From CAYFQB01 sp964345225 (lineage in GTDB: Bacteria > Nitrospirota > Thermodesulfovibrionia > Thermodesulfovibrionales > UBA6898), in contig CAYFQB010000071.1 of the NCBI GenBank assembly GCA_964345225.1, forward strand, positions 6,680-70,679: a stretch of DNA of 64,000 bases, given 5' to 3'. A program made the position numbers and the translations under genes. Positions 1 through 8,750 of the stretch are shown here, piece by piece (position 1 is the first letter of the stretch; each line of letters opens with the position of its first letter). Under the pieces are notes generated by a model. The model was not told where the DNA came from, ran no database searches, and saw only the letters and a program-made list of their open reading frames with translations.

Positions 1-119
1 CGTATACCGGTAATTACAGCATCATCATCTGCCTCTTCAACACCTACCGTCGCACATCCAGAGATTAATATCATTGAAATAATTAATAAAAGTAGTCTTA
101 ATAAAATAATTTTTCTCAT
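1..119 (-). CDS. pilQ: Type IV pilus secretin PilQ, N-terminal lipoprotein signal (partial)
   Basis: The first 39 codons of a gene that runs off the left edge are visible. The ATG overlaps the pilP stop as ATGA, and the purine-rich end of pilP (AGGAGGAGGAAGA) forms its ribosome binding site. The product starts MRKII, has a hydrophobic stretch, then a lipobox-like L-I-S-G-C at about residues 18-22, so it is probably a lipoprotein. Position after pilM-N-O-P is where pilQ, the outer-membrane secretin of type IV pili, normally lies. No secretin domain is in view, so the name rests on gene order. Confidence 0.6.
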   Translation of the reverse strand, partial: MRKIILLRLLLLIISMILISGCATVGVEEADDDAVITGI

Positions 120-643
120 TCTTCCTCCTCCTTACGGAGTCTCAAAATTGTATCTTTAGTCTTTAGTTGCCCTCTATAGTCTTTAAACCGCTCACTCACG
201 ATCATTTTGTCTTCTGTTATATCAACTATCTTACCACCATAAATGCCCAGAGTCATACCCCTTTTTACAGTATAGGATTTATTGTCAGGCAGTGTTATCA
301 TAGCATAATATTGTTCACTGTCCCATGCAATTGCTATAAGTTTTATCTCATCAATATCATAACTCTCCATCGGTGTTAATCCCTTTCGCATCATGAGCCT
401 TTCTTTGGTATCTTCAATCAATGACTTAAATGGATCTCGTCTATTTCTAGGATTATAAATATAGATCTCCTGCTCAGCTTTTATCTCTGCTTCCTGGAAT
501 ATTAATGGTGCCTTTACAGCTTGTTGTTTTGGTTGTTTAGCCAGGGGCCTCTGAGAAGCAACTTTTTTATCCTTGCAACCAGCAAGGACTATTATTAATA
601 AAAAAATTAATATGGGTATAAGTCTTTTAATATTATTTGACAT
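116..643 (-). CDS. pilP: Type IV pilus assembly lipoprotein PilP
   Basis: 175 aa. PilP is an inner-membrane lipoprotein linking the PilN/PilO subcomplex to the PilQ secretin. The N-terminus has a hydrophobic helix ending in a lipobox (VLAGC, Cys at 23). The signature segment YNPRNRRDPFKSL at about 63-75 is typical of PilP, followed by a small beta-rich domain (residues 95-170) rich in short hydrophobic strands. It follows pilO by 21 bp and overlaps the next gene by 4 bp, so it belongs to one pilMNOPQ transcript. The C-terminal Glu run doubles as the ribosome binding site of the next gene. Confidence 0.9.
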   Translation of the reverse strand: MSNNIKRLIPILIFLLIIVLAGCKDKKVASQRPLAKQPKQQAVKAPLIFQEAEIKAEQEIYIYNPRNRRDPFKSLIEDTKERLMMRKGLTPMESYDIDEIKLIAIAWDSEQYYAMITLPDNKSYTVKRGMTLGIYGGKIVDITEDKMIVSERFKDYRGQLKTKDTILRLRKEEEE

Positions 644-664
644 TAATATTTCCTTCCAGCTCTT

Positions 665-1279
665 CTACCTTCTTTTCTTCTTAACCTTCGCTGCCTTAAT
701 AACCTCCTCTTCGGATAACGCAGAAAAAGTGGTGGCAGTAAATGAAACTTCCAGGGTATTTCTATCTTTATCCTTCTTGGACTTGCCCACTTTCATATTT
801 TTTATATTTACAATCCTGTTTAATCTTGTCAGGCTGCTTAAAAAGTGGCCTAAACTATGGTATGTTCCGGTAACACTAACAGAAACAGGTATTTCATAAA
901 CAATTCCGCTTGAGTGTAATGTCCTTTCAAAGGGTTTCCAGGATTTTATCACAAGTCCCGCCCCTATCCCGAGATCAGAAACCTGTTTTAAAAGGGTTGA
1001 AATCTCTTTCTCTTCCGGAAGCTGTTCTTTTAATTCATTTATTCTTTTGGATAATTCTTCGTTTTTCTTTATTAATATAGGGAGTTTTGCAACCTTTGCC
1101 TGGCTTTCGGCGATCTCGTTAATCTGTTTATCAATCTTGTCATCAAGTGCCTTAATCTCTTTCTGTTTTGGTATGATTAAAAATATGACAACTAGCAATG
1201 TCAGGATAACACCGGGCAGTAAGGCAATTATTATCTTTGCGTATAATGGCAGATTTTTTAAATCAAACTTTATTGCCAT
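665..1279 (-). CDS. pilO: Type IV pilus assembly protein PilO
   Basis: 204 aa. PilO is a bitopic inner-membrane protein that dimerises with PilN to form the alignment complex of the pilus machine. There is a short cytoplasmic N-terminus, one transmembrane helix (about residues 16-38), then a periplasmic coiled coil rich in Lys, Glu and Ile (40-95) and a ferredoxin-like C-terminal domain with the motif VTGTYHSLGHFLSSL characteristic of PilO. It starts 1 bp after the pilN stop. Length and order match the family. Confidence 0.92.
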   Translation of the reverse strand: MAIKFDLKNLPLYAKIIIALLPGVILTLLVVIFLIIPKQKEIKALDDKIDKQINEIAESQAKVAKLPILIKKNEELSKRINELKEQLPEEKEISTLLKQVSDLGIGAGLVIKSWKPFERTLHSSGIVYEIPVSVSVTGTYHSLGHFLSSLTRLNRIVNIKNMKVGKSKKDKDRNTLEVSFTATTFSALSEEEVIKAAKVKKKRR

Positions 1280-1280
1280 A

Positions 1281-1820
1281 TCAAGATCTCACCGTCAATG
1301 ATAATTTGAATGTGTATATCGACTTCTTTTCTATGTATGACTGTACGGATTCCCTAAGAAAAACTTCAGTAAACAATCTTGAATTTTTCAGGTTGTTCAC
1401 ATAATTGACTACATCAGTATTTGTGAAAGCTGTACAGCCTAAAACCAGGTTATTACCTTCCAACTTCATGGAATCAAGCCAGACGCCAACTGGAAGACGG
1501 GCGCTTATCTCATCAACCATCTTAACAGGGAGAGTCTTATTCCTGCCAAGCTGCTCAATTATTTCTTTATGTTGCTGAACAATAATTATGCGTTTTTCAT
1601 AGTCTGCTACTTCTTTCAGCTTTTCATTTAATATCTGAATTTCGATATTATTTTTGCTAACCTTAGCTTGTCTTTCTTTAATGCGTCCGTTAAAGAAATA
1701 TATAAGATATGCCATTACTAGCACAACCGCAACAGTAAAAATTATTGCCGAAATAATAAATGCAGGAATTGGTTTTGGCTTTTTCTTCTTCTTAACTGGT
1801 AATAGGTTGACTTTTATCAT
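1281..1820 (-). CDS. pilN: Type IV pilus assembly protein PilN
   Basis: 179 aa. PilN partners PilO, and its cytoplasmic N-terminal peptide binds PilM. The N-terminus MIKVNLLPVKKKKK carries the conserved INLLP-type PilM-binding motif (residues 2-8). It is followed by one transmembrane segment (about 20-43), a coiled coil, and a ferredoxin-like domain with the GVWLDSMKLEGN segment common in PilN. The start overlaps the pilM stop by 4 bp, implying translational coupling. The Lys run (9-16) keeps the N-terminus cytoplasmic. Confidence 0.93.
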   Translation of the reverse strand: MIKVNLLPVKKKKKPKPIPAFIISAIIFTVAVVLVMAYLIYFFNGRIKERQAKVSKNNIEIQILNEKLKEVADYEKRIIIVQQHKEIIEQLGRNKTLPVKMVDEISARLPVGVWLDSMKLEGNNLVLGCTAFTNTDVVNYVNNLKNSRLFTEVFLRESVQSYIEKKSIYTFKLSLTVRS

Positions 1821-2869
1821 CTGTCGCCCTGCTTTCTTAAGGCCACTCCTACAGCAACTGCCATCAAAGGAGCCATTTCTTCTATATAGGATATATCAAA
1901 CTTTTTAGGTATTTTTATATTCTTAAAGGGTTGTGCCAGCTTGGTTTCGATACCAGTCCTTTCAGCAACCATGGAATCAAAATCTTTCAGTAAGGCACAG
2001 CCGCCGCTTAAAACAATTTCTGAAATATCTTCTTGAAGTGTCGTGCTTCTGTAATAATCAAATGAACGAACAATCTCGGTAAGCAGTTCCTCAGAAGTTG
2101 CCTCTATAACAGATCTTGCATCTTCCTCAGAAACATTTTCCAAAGACCCTTCTTTCTTCAGTCTTTCTGCATTTTCATACGATAGGTTAAATTCTCTCTG
2201 AAGAGCTTCTGTGTGCAGATTACTGCCAAGAGAACTGTCCCTTGTAAATACAGAAATGCCGCCCTTGAGAATGCTCATGTTTATAGTGCTTGCTCCTATA
2301 TTCAGTAAAGCTATATTTTTTTCAAGCTCTATTTCATAATTGATTCCATACATGTTCTCAAGGGCAAAAGCATCTATATCCACAATTATAGGATTGAGTC
2401 CTGCTTCCTTAACTACAGAGATGTACTCATTAATTATGTCTTTTTTAACGGCTACCAAAATAACGTCCATTTGACCTGCTTCTTCCTTAGGACCTATTAT
2501 CTGGAAGTCAAGGTTAACATCATCTATATCAAATGGAATATACTGTTCTGCCTCGAATTTTATAGACTCTGAAAGCTCCTCTTCTGACATTTCCGGAAGA
2601 GCGATTCTCTTGATAATAACTGAAGAATGGCCTGAAATTGATATGACTGTATTTTTAATTTTTATATTGGCTTTTTTGATCATCTCTTTTAATGAGTCGA
2701 CTAATCGAAGAGAGTCGATTATTGAACCATCGACAATGAGTTCGGGGGGAAGTGGATGTATATCAAACAGTTCAAGCTCGTAGCTACCCTTTTCTTCATT
2801 AAGTTTGACTGTCTTAATATAACTTGAGCCTATATCTAGCCCAATAGAGCCCTTTATGCCAAAAAGCAT
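1817..2869 (-). CDS. pilM: Type IV pilus assembly actin-like ATPase PilM
   Basis: 350 aa. PilM is a cytoplasmic FtsA/actin-like ATPase that anchors the PilN N-terminus and couples the secretory ATPases to the pilus scaffold. Residues 10-16 (GLDIGSS) form phosphate loop 1, and a second nucleotide-binding element, SGGCALLKDF, lies near 287-296. The segment QYIPFDIDDVNLDF is a PilM hallmark. It is the first gene of the pil operon. There is no convincing Shine-Dalgarno sequence before the ATG, and a sigma-70 promoter lies so close that transcripts may start at the ATG itself. Confidence 0.94.
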   Translation of the reverse strand: MLFGIKGSIGLDIGSSYIKTVKLNEEKGSYELELFDIHPLPPELIVDGSIIDSLRLVDSLKEMIKKANIKIKNTVISISGHSSVIIKRIALPEMSEEELSESIKFEAEQYIPFDIDDVNLDFQIIGPKEEAGQMDVILVAVKKDIINEYISVVKEAGLNPIIVDIDAFALENMYGINYEIELEKNIALLNIGASTINMSILKGGISVFTRDSSLGSNLHTEALQREFNLSYENAERLKKEGSLENVSEEDARSVIEATSEELLTEIVRSFDYYRSTTLQEDISEIVLSGGCALLKDFDSMVAERTGIETKLAQPFKNIKIPKKFDISYIEEMAPLMAVAVGVALRKQGDR

Positions 2870-2875
2870 AGCTTA

Positions 2876-2904
2876 TGAATACCAAAAAAAAACAATATTG
2901 TCAA
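2876..2904 (-). promoter_or_regulatory. Sigma-70 promoter of the pil operon
   Basis: On the minus strand a perfect -35 TTGACA (2899-2904) is followed after 17 bp by TATTCA (2876-2881). The predicted transcription start 6-7 nt further on falls at 2869-2870, which is the A of the pilM ATG or the base before it. This is seen directly; promoter activity and leaderless translation are inferred. Confidence 0.6.
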
Positions 2905-2986
2905 GTCTTTTTTAAAAATATTCCATTTATATCAGTTACTTTAATGTATATTTTGAGAAATTAGTTTAACATTTAATGAAAATAAA

Positions 2987-3859
2987 TTATAAATTCAATA
3001 TTCTTTTAATTCTTATAATATTGGAATGCACTACACCTATACCGAATAAATTTCCTCTTTGTCCTTTCAGTTTTACAAATTCATTGTTGTTTAAGTTATT
3101 GATATTATTAGGCATTATCTGTACGCCGTTTTTAGCCTTTTTATAATCGTTCTCGCATAGCACTATTTCCTTCAAGGTTGAGAGTGCACTGTCAATTGAA
3201 TAAAAAAAATTTTCATTTGTTTCTGAATTTAAATCATCAAAAGACACTGCATTATTTATATCAAAAGATCCAATTCGCGTTCTTTCAAGAGAAACCAGGT
3301 GTGCTCCTGTTCCAAGCCTCAATCCTATGTCTTCACAGAGGGTTCTGATATAGGTCCCCTTGGAACATGAAATTAATAAATCAATGTAAGGGAGCCTTAT
3401 TTCTTTTATTTCTATACCATAGATTTCAATAAATCGTTCAGGTCGTTCTATTTCAAATCCTTTCCTAGCAAGCTTATAAAGGGCCTCTCCCCGAAGTTTT
3501 ACCGCAGAATGCATTGGTGGTTTCTGTTTAATCCGCCCTGTAAAACTCATAACAGCTTTAGTAAGTTTAGCCTCGGTCAGCAATGATATATCTGTTTTTT
3601 CGATAATCCTTCCATGTGAATCGTAAGTATCAGTTCTTTCACCCAGCTTTACACTGGCATTATATTGTTTGTCCATATCAAGCAGGAATCTTGCAATCTT
3701 TGTTGCTTCATTCAGACAGACTAAAAGTACCCCGGTTGCCATTGGGTCAAGCGTCCCTGTATGCCCTGCCTTACCGACCCTAAGGATTCTTTTAACTCTG
3801 GTTACCGCCTGCTGTGAAGTTATACCGGAGGGCTTATTTAAATTAACAATTACATTCAT
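2987..3859 (-). CDS. truB: tRNA pseudouridine-55 synthase TruB
   Basis: About 290 aa from the chosen ATG. It isomerises U55 of tRNA to pseudouridine in the T-loop. The family motif GHTGTLDPMATG is present, with the catalytic Asp at residue 38, followed by a KxxxAxxRLG-like QYNASVKLGERTDTYD block and a C-terminal PUA-like segment. The frame stays open upstream to 3880, but those seven extra codons (MRRVSSL) are made from a dispersed repeat (GTAAGCAGT phrase), so the internal ATG before NVIVNLNKPSG, where other TruB proteins begin, is preferred. It lies downstream of infB, rbfA and nrnA, the usual translation-initiation cluster order. Confidence 0.93.
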   Translation of the reverse strand: MNVIVNLNKPSGITSQQAVTRVKRILRVGKAGHTGTLDPMATGVLLVCLNEATKIARFLLDMDKQYNASVKLGERTDTYDSHGRIIEKTDISLLTEAKLTKAVMSFTGRIKQKPPMHSAVKLRGEALYKLARKGFEIERPERFIEIYGIEIKEIRLPYIDLLISCSKGTYIRTLCEDIGLRLGTGAHLVSLERTRIGSFDINNAVSFDDLNSETNENFFYSIDSALSTLKEIVLCENDYKKAKNGVQIMPNNINNLNNNEFVKLKGQRGNLFGIGVVHSNIIRIKRILNL

Positions 3860-3861
3860 CA

Positions 3862-4075
3862 GACTGCTTACTCGCCGCATAGCGCAAAGCCCTGAACCGT
3901 CTGGTACAGGGCATAACGTTCTTTTTACTGCCTACTCCTTGAGAACTAAAAGGTTACGTCTTACGGTAACGGTTAAGAGGCCCGTTTCGTCTGTCGGTTA
4001 CGTCTGTCGTCCATACTGCATACTGCTTACTGCCTACTTTTCTTTTTACTCCTTACTCCTTACTTTTAGCGTTTT
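3862..4075 (-). repeat. Dispersed ~200-bp repeat, copy 1
   Basis: Read on the minus strand, this stretch runs GTAAGGAGTAAGGAGTAAA, then GTAGGCAGTAAGCAGT phrases, a GACGTAACCG segment, and TTCTCAAGGAGTAGGCAGT. The same string of phrases, nearly base for base for about 150 bp, occurs on the plus strand at 62,150-62,310. A looser version is at 8,785-8,920. The repeat fills the nrnA-truB gap and runs into both genes' ends. It has no coding content of its own. Confidence 0.8.
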
Positions 4076-5032
4076 AGTCCTTACTTGTACTTTTAATTTT
4101 TGACTTGCTTCTAGCAAAGCTTTTTTAGCAGATTTAAGATTGCCCTTTATTCTAAATCCCGCAGCGTTTTTGTGACCGCCTCCATTATAAATCTCGGCAA
4201 TTTCTGCAACATTAAAAACTCCTTTAGACCTGAGGCTAACCTTCCACATGTCCCTGCCAACCTCTCTAAATAGTGCAGATATATTTACCGAATCAATCAT
4301 CCTTGGAAAATTCGAAAAATTTTCGGTATCTTCAAAACTTGCTCCGGTCTTTTTAAACATATCTTTTGTAATATGCATCATTGCTACTGTCTTTTTTATC
4401 TCGAGTGTACTCAAGGCCTTCATCAGCAGATTGAATCTTTTTCTGTCCCATGTGTCATAAAGGTCATATGCGATAAGATTTGGCTCTGCACCTGACTCAA
4501 CAAGTTCTGCACATATCTTCAGCACCTCGGCCGAACTGCCGTATCTAAAAGTCCCTGTATCAACTGATATGGCAGTATAAAGATTCGTGGCAATTTCTTT
4601 TGTTAATTTAATGCCCAGTGCTTTTATCAGATAGAAGACCATCATCCCTGTTGCAGCTGTTTCCCGATCAATCCATCTTATATCACCAAATTTTTTTTCA
4701 CTTTGGTGATGGTCTATAACAATAGAAATTCTAAACTTGTAATGATCAAGGGCAGCCCGTTCAGGACTGTTACAGTCAAGAAGTATAAGTATCGGTTCGC
4801 TCTTCAGGAAATTCTTAAAGTCAGTTTTAAATATATTTTGTTTAGGCAAAAATCTGTAGAATTCCGGAACAGGATCCCTGCAGTATACAAACGTCTCTTT
4901 CCCGACAGACTCAAGTGCTATCGAAAGCGCAACAGAAGAACCTATTGCATCGCCGTCTGGGTTTATATGGGCTGCAATCAACATTTTTTTCTCTTTTTTA
5001 ATGGTGGCAAGAATTTTTTCAGGTATTTTCAT
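4046..5032 (-). CDS. nrnA: DHH-family bifunctional oligoribonuclease/PAP phosphatase NrnA-like
   Basis: 328 aa from the chosen ATG. This is a DHH/DHHA1 phosphoesterase that degrades nano-RNA and 3'-phosphoadenosine-5'-phosphate. Metal-binding motifs are AHINPDGDAIGS (His22, Asp26, Asp28), an Asp in LLDCNSPERAA, and VIDHHQSEK. The DHHA1 domain ends with the substrate motif NGGGHKNAAGF. A GTG 27 bp upstream is possible, but the internal ATG has AAGGAC at good spacing and overlaps rbfA by only 14 bp. The last 15 or so residues (Lys/Arg/Val rich, KVRSKE at the end) are encoded by a dispersed repeat and look appended. Confidence 0.88.
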   Translation of the reverse strand: MKIPEKILATIKKEKKMLIAAHINPDGDAIGSSVALSIALESVGKETFVYCRDPVPEFYRFLPKQNIFKTDFKNFLKSEPILILLDCNSPERAALDHYKFRISIVIDHHQSEKKFGDIRWIDRETAATGMMVFYLIKALGIKLTKEIATNLYTAISVDTGTFRYGSSAEVLKICAELVESGAEPNLIAYDLYDTWDRKRFNLLMKALSTLEIKKTVAMMHITKDMFKKTGASFEDTENFSNFPRMIDSVNISALFREVGRDMWKVSLRSKGVFNVAEIAEIYNGGGHKNAAGFRIKGNLKSAKKALLEASQKLKVQVRTKTLKVRSKE

Positions 5033-5456
5033 CTTTGTCCTTTTTGCCTCGGTCACCACGGCGATTTTTTTTAGTCGGAGGCTTAATTCTACTTGCTCGG
5101 GAATGAGAATCTGATGAATCTGATATCTCTTTCAGAAGCCTGTCTATCTTGTAACCATATTCTATTGATGTATCCACTCTAAATTCAATATTTGGGATTA
5201 ATTTCATCCTGAGTCTCTTTGACAGTAAATGACGTATATAGTTCTTTGCAGAGTTTAGTATTTCCAAGGTCAGTTCTCTCTCATCTTCATTGAAAATACT
5301 GACAAATACCTTTGCAAATTTGAGGTCCGATGTCATATCAACACCGGTAACAGTGACGAAACCTATTCTAGGATCTTTGAGTCTGTAGATTATTATATCT
5401 GCAACTTCTTCTCTTATCAGGTCGCTGACTCTTTGTGCACGTTTATAAGGAAGCAT
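5019..5456 (-). CDS. rbfA: 30S ribosome-binding factor RbfA
   Basis: 145 aa. RbfA is a KH-fold assembly factor that binds the 5' helix of 16S rRNA during late 30S maturation and cold adaptation. Residues 5-110 carry the family pattern: RVSDLIREEVADII, LKDPRIGFVTVTGVD and LRMKLIPNIEFRVD. The C-terminus is a basic, charged tail (KKNRRGDRGKKDKDE) of the kind often seen in RbfA. It starts 81 bp after infB and overlaps nrnA, fitting the infB-rbfA-nrnA-truB operon common in many phyla. Confidence 0.95.
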   Translation of the reverse strand: MLPYKRAQRVSDLIREEVADIIIYRLKDPRIGFVTVTGVDMTSDLKFAKVFVSIFNEDERELTLEILNSAKNYIRHLLSKRLRMKLIPNIEFRVDTSIEYGYKIDRLLKEISDSSDSHSRASRIKPPTKKNRRGDRGKKDKDENT

Positions 5457-5537
5457 AGTTTCTTAGTGACATACAGCCAATAATTCAATAAAATTATAGA
5501 CAATACACTAAAAACTATGAGCTTGAACTATTAGCTT

Positions 5538-7991
5538 TTATAATTTTGCAGCAATCTTCTCTATTACGTAATTCTCTAAGATATCTCCGACTTTAATATC
5601 ATTAAAATTTTCAAGTAATATTCCGCATTCATAACCTGCGTGAACCTCTTTTACATCGTCTTTAAATCTCTTCATTGTGCTTATCTTGCCGTCATGAATA
5701 ATAATGCTATCCCTTAACACACGAACCCCATCGCTTGCACGAGAAATATAACCGTCAATTACATAAGAGCCTGCGATAGTTCCGAGCCTCGATACTTGAA
5801 ATAACTGTCTAACCTCCGCCCTTCCCAGGACTATTTCCTTAAATGTGGGCTCAAGCAAACCTTCAAGAGCCTTCTTTACGTCATCTATCGCTTCGTAGAT
5901 GACATTATATAATCTTATATCTACCCCTTCTTTTTCAGCTGTTTTCGCGGCTTTCATTTCCGGTCGCACGCTAAATCCTATTATTATTGCATCTGAGGCT
6001 GTCGCTAGCATTACATCTGACTCATTTATTCCACCTGCTGAAGAATGTATGACCTTAACTTTTACATCTGGATGGATTATATTTTCAAGAGCATCTTTTA
6101 TAGCTTCTACTGAACCCTGGACATCGCCCTTTATGATTATATTTAACTCCTTTATTTGGCCTTCTTTTATCTTAGTGTGAAGTTCATCAAGAGTTAGTTT
6201 CTTTGCCCTGGCTGGTTCAACAGACCTTTGCTTCTTAAGTCTAATCACTGCAATCTGCCGTGCCCTTTTTTCGTCTTCAATAACAGTAAATATGTCTCCG
6301 GCTGATGGAACTTCAGAAAATCCTATTACTTCAACTGGTGTCGAAGGTCCTGCACTCTGTATTCTTCTGCCTGAATCATCTATCAATGCCCTCACCTTTC
6401 CAACATGCATACCTGCTAACAATGCATCGCCGATTTTCAGGGTACCCTTCTGCACGAGCAAGGTTGCAACAGGACCCCTGCCCCTGTCAAGTTTTGCTTC
6501 AATAATAGTACCTCTGGCATCCCTTTCAGGGTCTGCCTTTAGTTCCATTATTTCTGCCTGAAGAAGGATCATTTCAAGAATGTTTTCGATACCTATCCGC
6601 TTCTTTGCAGAGACTTCAACAAATATATTACTGCCACTCCATTCTTCAGAGATAATCCCATACTCTGCAAGCTCATTTTTTACCTTTGTTATATTTGCCT
6701 CAGGTTTGTCGATCTTGTTTATAGCGACTACAATAGGAACATTTGCTGCTTTAGCATGATTAATCGCTTCAACTGTCTGAGGCATTACACCGTCATCAGC
6801 AGCAACAACAAGGACAACAATATCGGTAATCTTTGCTCCTCTTGCCCTCATTAAAGTAAATGCCTCATGACCCGGTGTATCGAGAAAAACTATGTCTTTT
6901 CCTTTAAGGTTAACCTTGTATGCACCTATGTGCTGTGTTATCCCACCAGCTTCGTTTTCAGTAACCCTTGTCTCCCTAATTGCATCAAGTAGTGATGTTT
7001 TCCCATGGTCAACATGTCCCATTATTGTGATTACCGGAGCTCGCGGAAGAAGTTTTGTAACATCCTCCTGTATTTCTTCGAGGTTTATATCTTCTTCAAC
7101 AGAAGCCGGTTCGATCTTGATTCCGAAATTCTCGGCAACAAGGAGGGCGGCATCTGCATCAACAGGCTGGTTTATAGTAGGCATATAACCCAGTTCCATA
7201 AACTTTTTTATTACTTCAGAAAATTTTAATCCTATGAGTTCTGAAAATTCCTTTACTGTTGTACCTTCACGGAGCTTCAGCATTTTTTTCCTCGGCATTG
7301 TGGAAAGCACAGCTTGTTTTGGAGACTGCTTTTGCACAAATTTCGGCCTATCATGCTTCTTTATTGCCCTTGTGTCATGCCACCTTTTAGGTTCAATCCT
7401 TCTAATAGACTGAAATGCCCGCTGCAGACCCGGTTTCGACTTGAACTTTTCAATCTTCTCAGACTCTATTTCCTTTTTGAATCTGTCCGGTAATTTTATT
7501 TCGTCTTCAACCTCTAAAGGAGGGATTTCTGAAGGTTTCGTTTCTTCTGAAGGATATTTTTCCTCATCAAATTCTGGTTCTATTTCTTTTTGAACCTCTG
7601 ACTTAACCTTTACCTTTGCCTTTACCTCTTCCTTTGCCTCTATCTTTGCAGCAGTCTCTTTGACATCCTTAAGTGTTTCTTTCACAGAAACTGTTTTGGG
7701 TTTTTCGACAACCTCGGGTTCTAATGTTTTTTTAGCAGTTTTGGCCACCTTTGCTTTTTTAGGTTTAATCCTCTTAGAAGCAGGTTTGGGCTTCTCTGGC
7801 ATAACAGCCTTAGTAGGTTTAGCCTTTGCTCTGACGCCGGATAAAATTTTCTTTATTTTTTCAGCAATATCCTCTTCTATGCTGGAGGTATGGGTTTTGT
7901 CTGTAATACCGATTTTCGACAGCTCCTCCAGTATCTCTTTGCTCTGCTTATTTAACTTCTTAGCTAATTCAAAAATTCTTATCTTAACCAT
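5538..7991 (-). CDS. infB: Translation initiation factor IF-2
   Basis: 817 aa. This GTPase brings fMet-tRNA to the 30S P site and promotes subunit joining. The N-terminal IF2_N domain (about 1-50, 'RIFELAKKLNKQSKEI') is followed by a roughly 150-residue Lys/Pro/Glu/Ala linker and a second IF2_N-like segment (240-290). The G domain has GHVDHGKT near 324-331, DTPGHEAF and NKIDKP, then domain II, a central domain and the C-terminal fMet-tRNA binding domain. The linker is low complexity but in frame. nusA, the usual upstream partner, is not here; a divergent rpmB gene lies upstream instead. Confidence 0.97.
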   Translation of the reverse strand: MVKIRIFELAKKLNKQSKEILEELSKIGITDKTHTSSIEEDIAEKIKKILSGVRAKAKPTKAVMPEKPKPASKRIKPKKAKVAKTAKKTLEPEVVEKPKTVSVKETLKDVKETAAKIEAKEEVKAKVKVKSEVQKEIEPEFDEEKYPSEETKPSEIPPLEVEDEIKLPDRFKKEIESEKIEKFKSKPGLQRAFQSIRRIEPKRWHDTRAIKKHDRPKFVQKQSPKQAVLSTMPRKKMLKLREGTTVKEFSELIGLKFSEVIKKFMELGYMPTINQPVDADAALLVAENFGIKIEPASVEEDINLEEIQEDVTKLLPRAPVITIMGHVDHGKTSLLDAIRETRVTENEAGGITQHIGAYKVNLKGKDIVFLDTPGHEAFTLMRARGAKITDIVVLVVAADDGVMPQTVEAINHAKAANVPIVVAINKIDKPEANITKVKNELAEYGIISEEWSGSNIFVEVSAKKRIGIENILEMILLQAEIMELKADPERDARGTIIEAKLDRGRGPVATLLVQKGTLKIGDALLAGMHVGKVRALIDDSGRRIQSAGPSTPVEVIGFSEVPSAGDIFTVIEDEKRARQIAVIRLKKQRSVEPARAKKLTLDELHTKIKEGQIKELNIIIKGDVQGSVEAIKDALENIIHPDVKVKVIHSSAGGINESDVMLATASDAIIIGFSVRPEMKAAKTAEKEGVDIRLYNVIYEAIDDVKKALEGLLEPTFKEIVLGRAEVRQLFQVSRLGTIAGSYVIDGYISRASDGVRVLRDSIIIHDGKISTMKRFKDDVKEVHAGYECGILLENFNDIKVGDILENYVIEKIAAKL

Positions 7992-8112
7992 TTATTTTTG
8001 ACCTTTTTTCATACTAAATGTATTTATTATTATAAATAAATTATTGTAACGATGTTTTATAAAATGTTATCATAAAAAATCTTTTTAATGCAATCTTGAA
8101 AGGAGAAGTAAT

Positions 8113-8301
8113 GTGGCTAGTTGTGCTGTTTGCGGAAAGAAAAAGACTATCGGTAACAGTGTAAGTCATGCTAACAATAAGACCAAAAGGAAGTTATTGC
8201 CTAACCTTCAGCGGACAAGAATAGTAACCGCCCATGGGACAAAACGGGCTTATGTCTGCACAAGATGTCTGCGCTCCGGTTTAATTAAAAAGGCTATCTG
8301 A
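8113..8301 (+). CDS. rpmB: 50S ribosomal protein L28
   Basis: 62 aa. This is the zinc-ribbon form of L28: CAVC at residues 4-7 and CTRC at 49-52. The conserved core 'SHANNKTKRKLLPNLQ' is present. Translation starts at GTG 8113, eight codons before ATGCTA-type alternatives; an ATG at 8111 is out of frame, and AGGAG at 8101-8105 sits 7 nt upstream of the GTG. The stop codon overlaps the next start (TGATG), so the downstream gene is translationally coupled. Confidence 0.96.
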   Translation: MASCAVCGKKKTIGNSVSHANNKTKRKLLPNLQRTRIVTAHGTKRAYVCTRCLRSGLIKKAI

Positions 8302-8750
8302 TGATAAAGACAGATTACCTTCTTACGCCTATACTGAAAAATCTTGGTATTGAAGAGGGAGTTCGGCTCGTAAGTATAAAAAATAACTGGCATTACATAT
8401 TTGAGAAGCCGCTTTCATTGCATATGTCACCCTCGAGACTTTCTGAAGGCAAACTTCTTATAAATGTTGACTCACCTATATGGCTCCAACAGCTCAGCTA
8501 TTATAAAAGAGAAATAACAAAAAAACTGGATGCATACGGAGTCAAGGATGTACATTTCAGAATAGGGAAACTCTTTCATAAAAAACAATTTGTGTCTAAA
8601 AGACAAAAAACTGCTGAACTTTCTTCCGAAGATACTTTATTTGTCTCTGAACTCATATCGCAAATAAGCGACGATACAATTAAAGAAGCAGTCAAACGTG
8701 CACTGGAAAAATCTCTTAGCTCAAAAAAGAAAGGTAACGTCAGCAGGTAA
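8301..8750 (+). CDS. DUF721/DciA-like protein
   Basis: 149 aa. The N-terminal 100 residues have the DUF721 (DciA-like) pattern: a short helix with 'LTPILKNLGIEEGVRL', a Trp (HYIFEK region), then KLLINVDSPIWLQQLSYYKREI and 'VKDVHFRIGKL'. DciA proteins load the replicative helicase; shorter homologues such as this are also annotated as RNA-binding. The C-terminus is a Lys/Ser-rich tail. It overlaps the rpmB stop by 1 bp. Specific function is inferred from the domain only. Confidence 0.75.
   Translation: MIKTDYLLTPILKNLGIEEGVRLVSIKNNWHYIFEKPLSLHMSPSRLSEGKLLINVDSPIWLQQLSYYKREITKKLDAYGVKDVHFRIGKLFHKKQFVSKRQKTAELSSEDTLFVSELISQISDDTIKEAVKRALEKSLSSKKKGNVSR

Noticed and set aside
5899..7229. Several plus-strand frames opposite infB
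   Set aside because: They are shadows of the infB codon pattern; none has a ribosome site or family resemblance.
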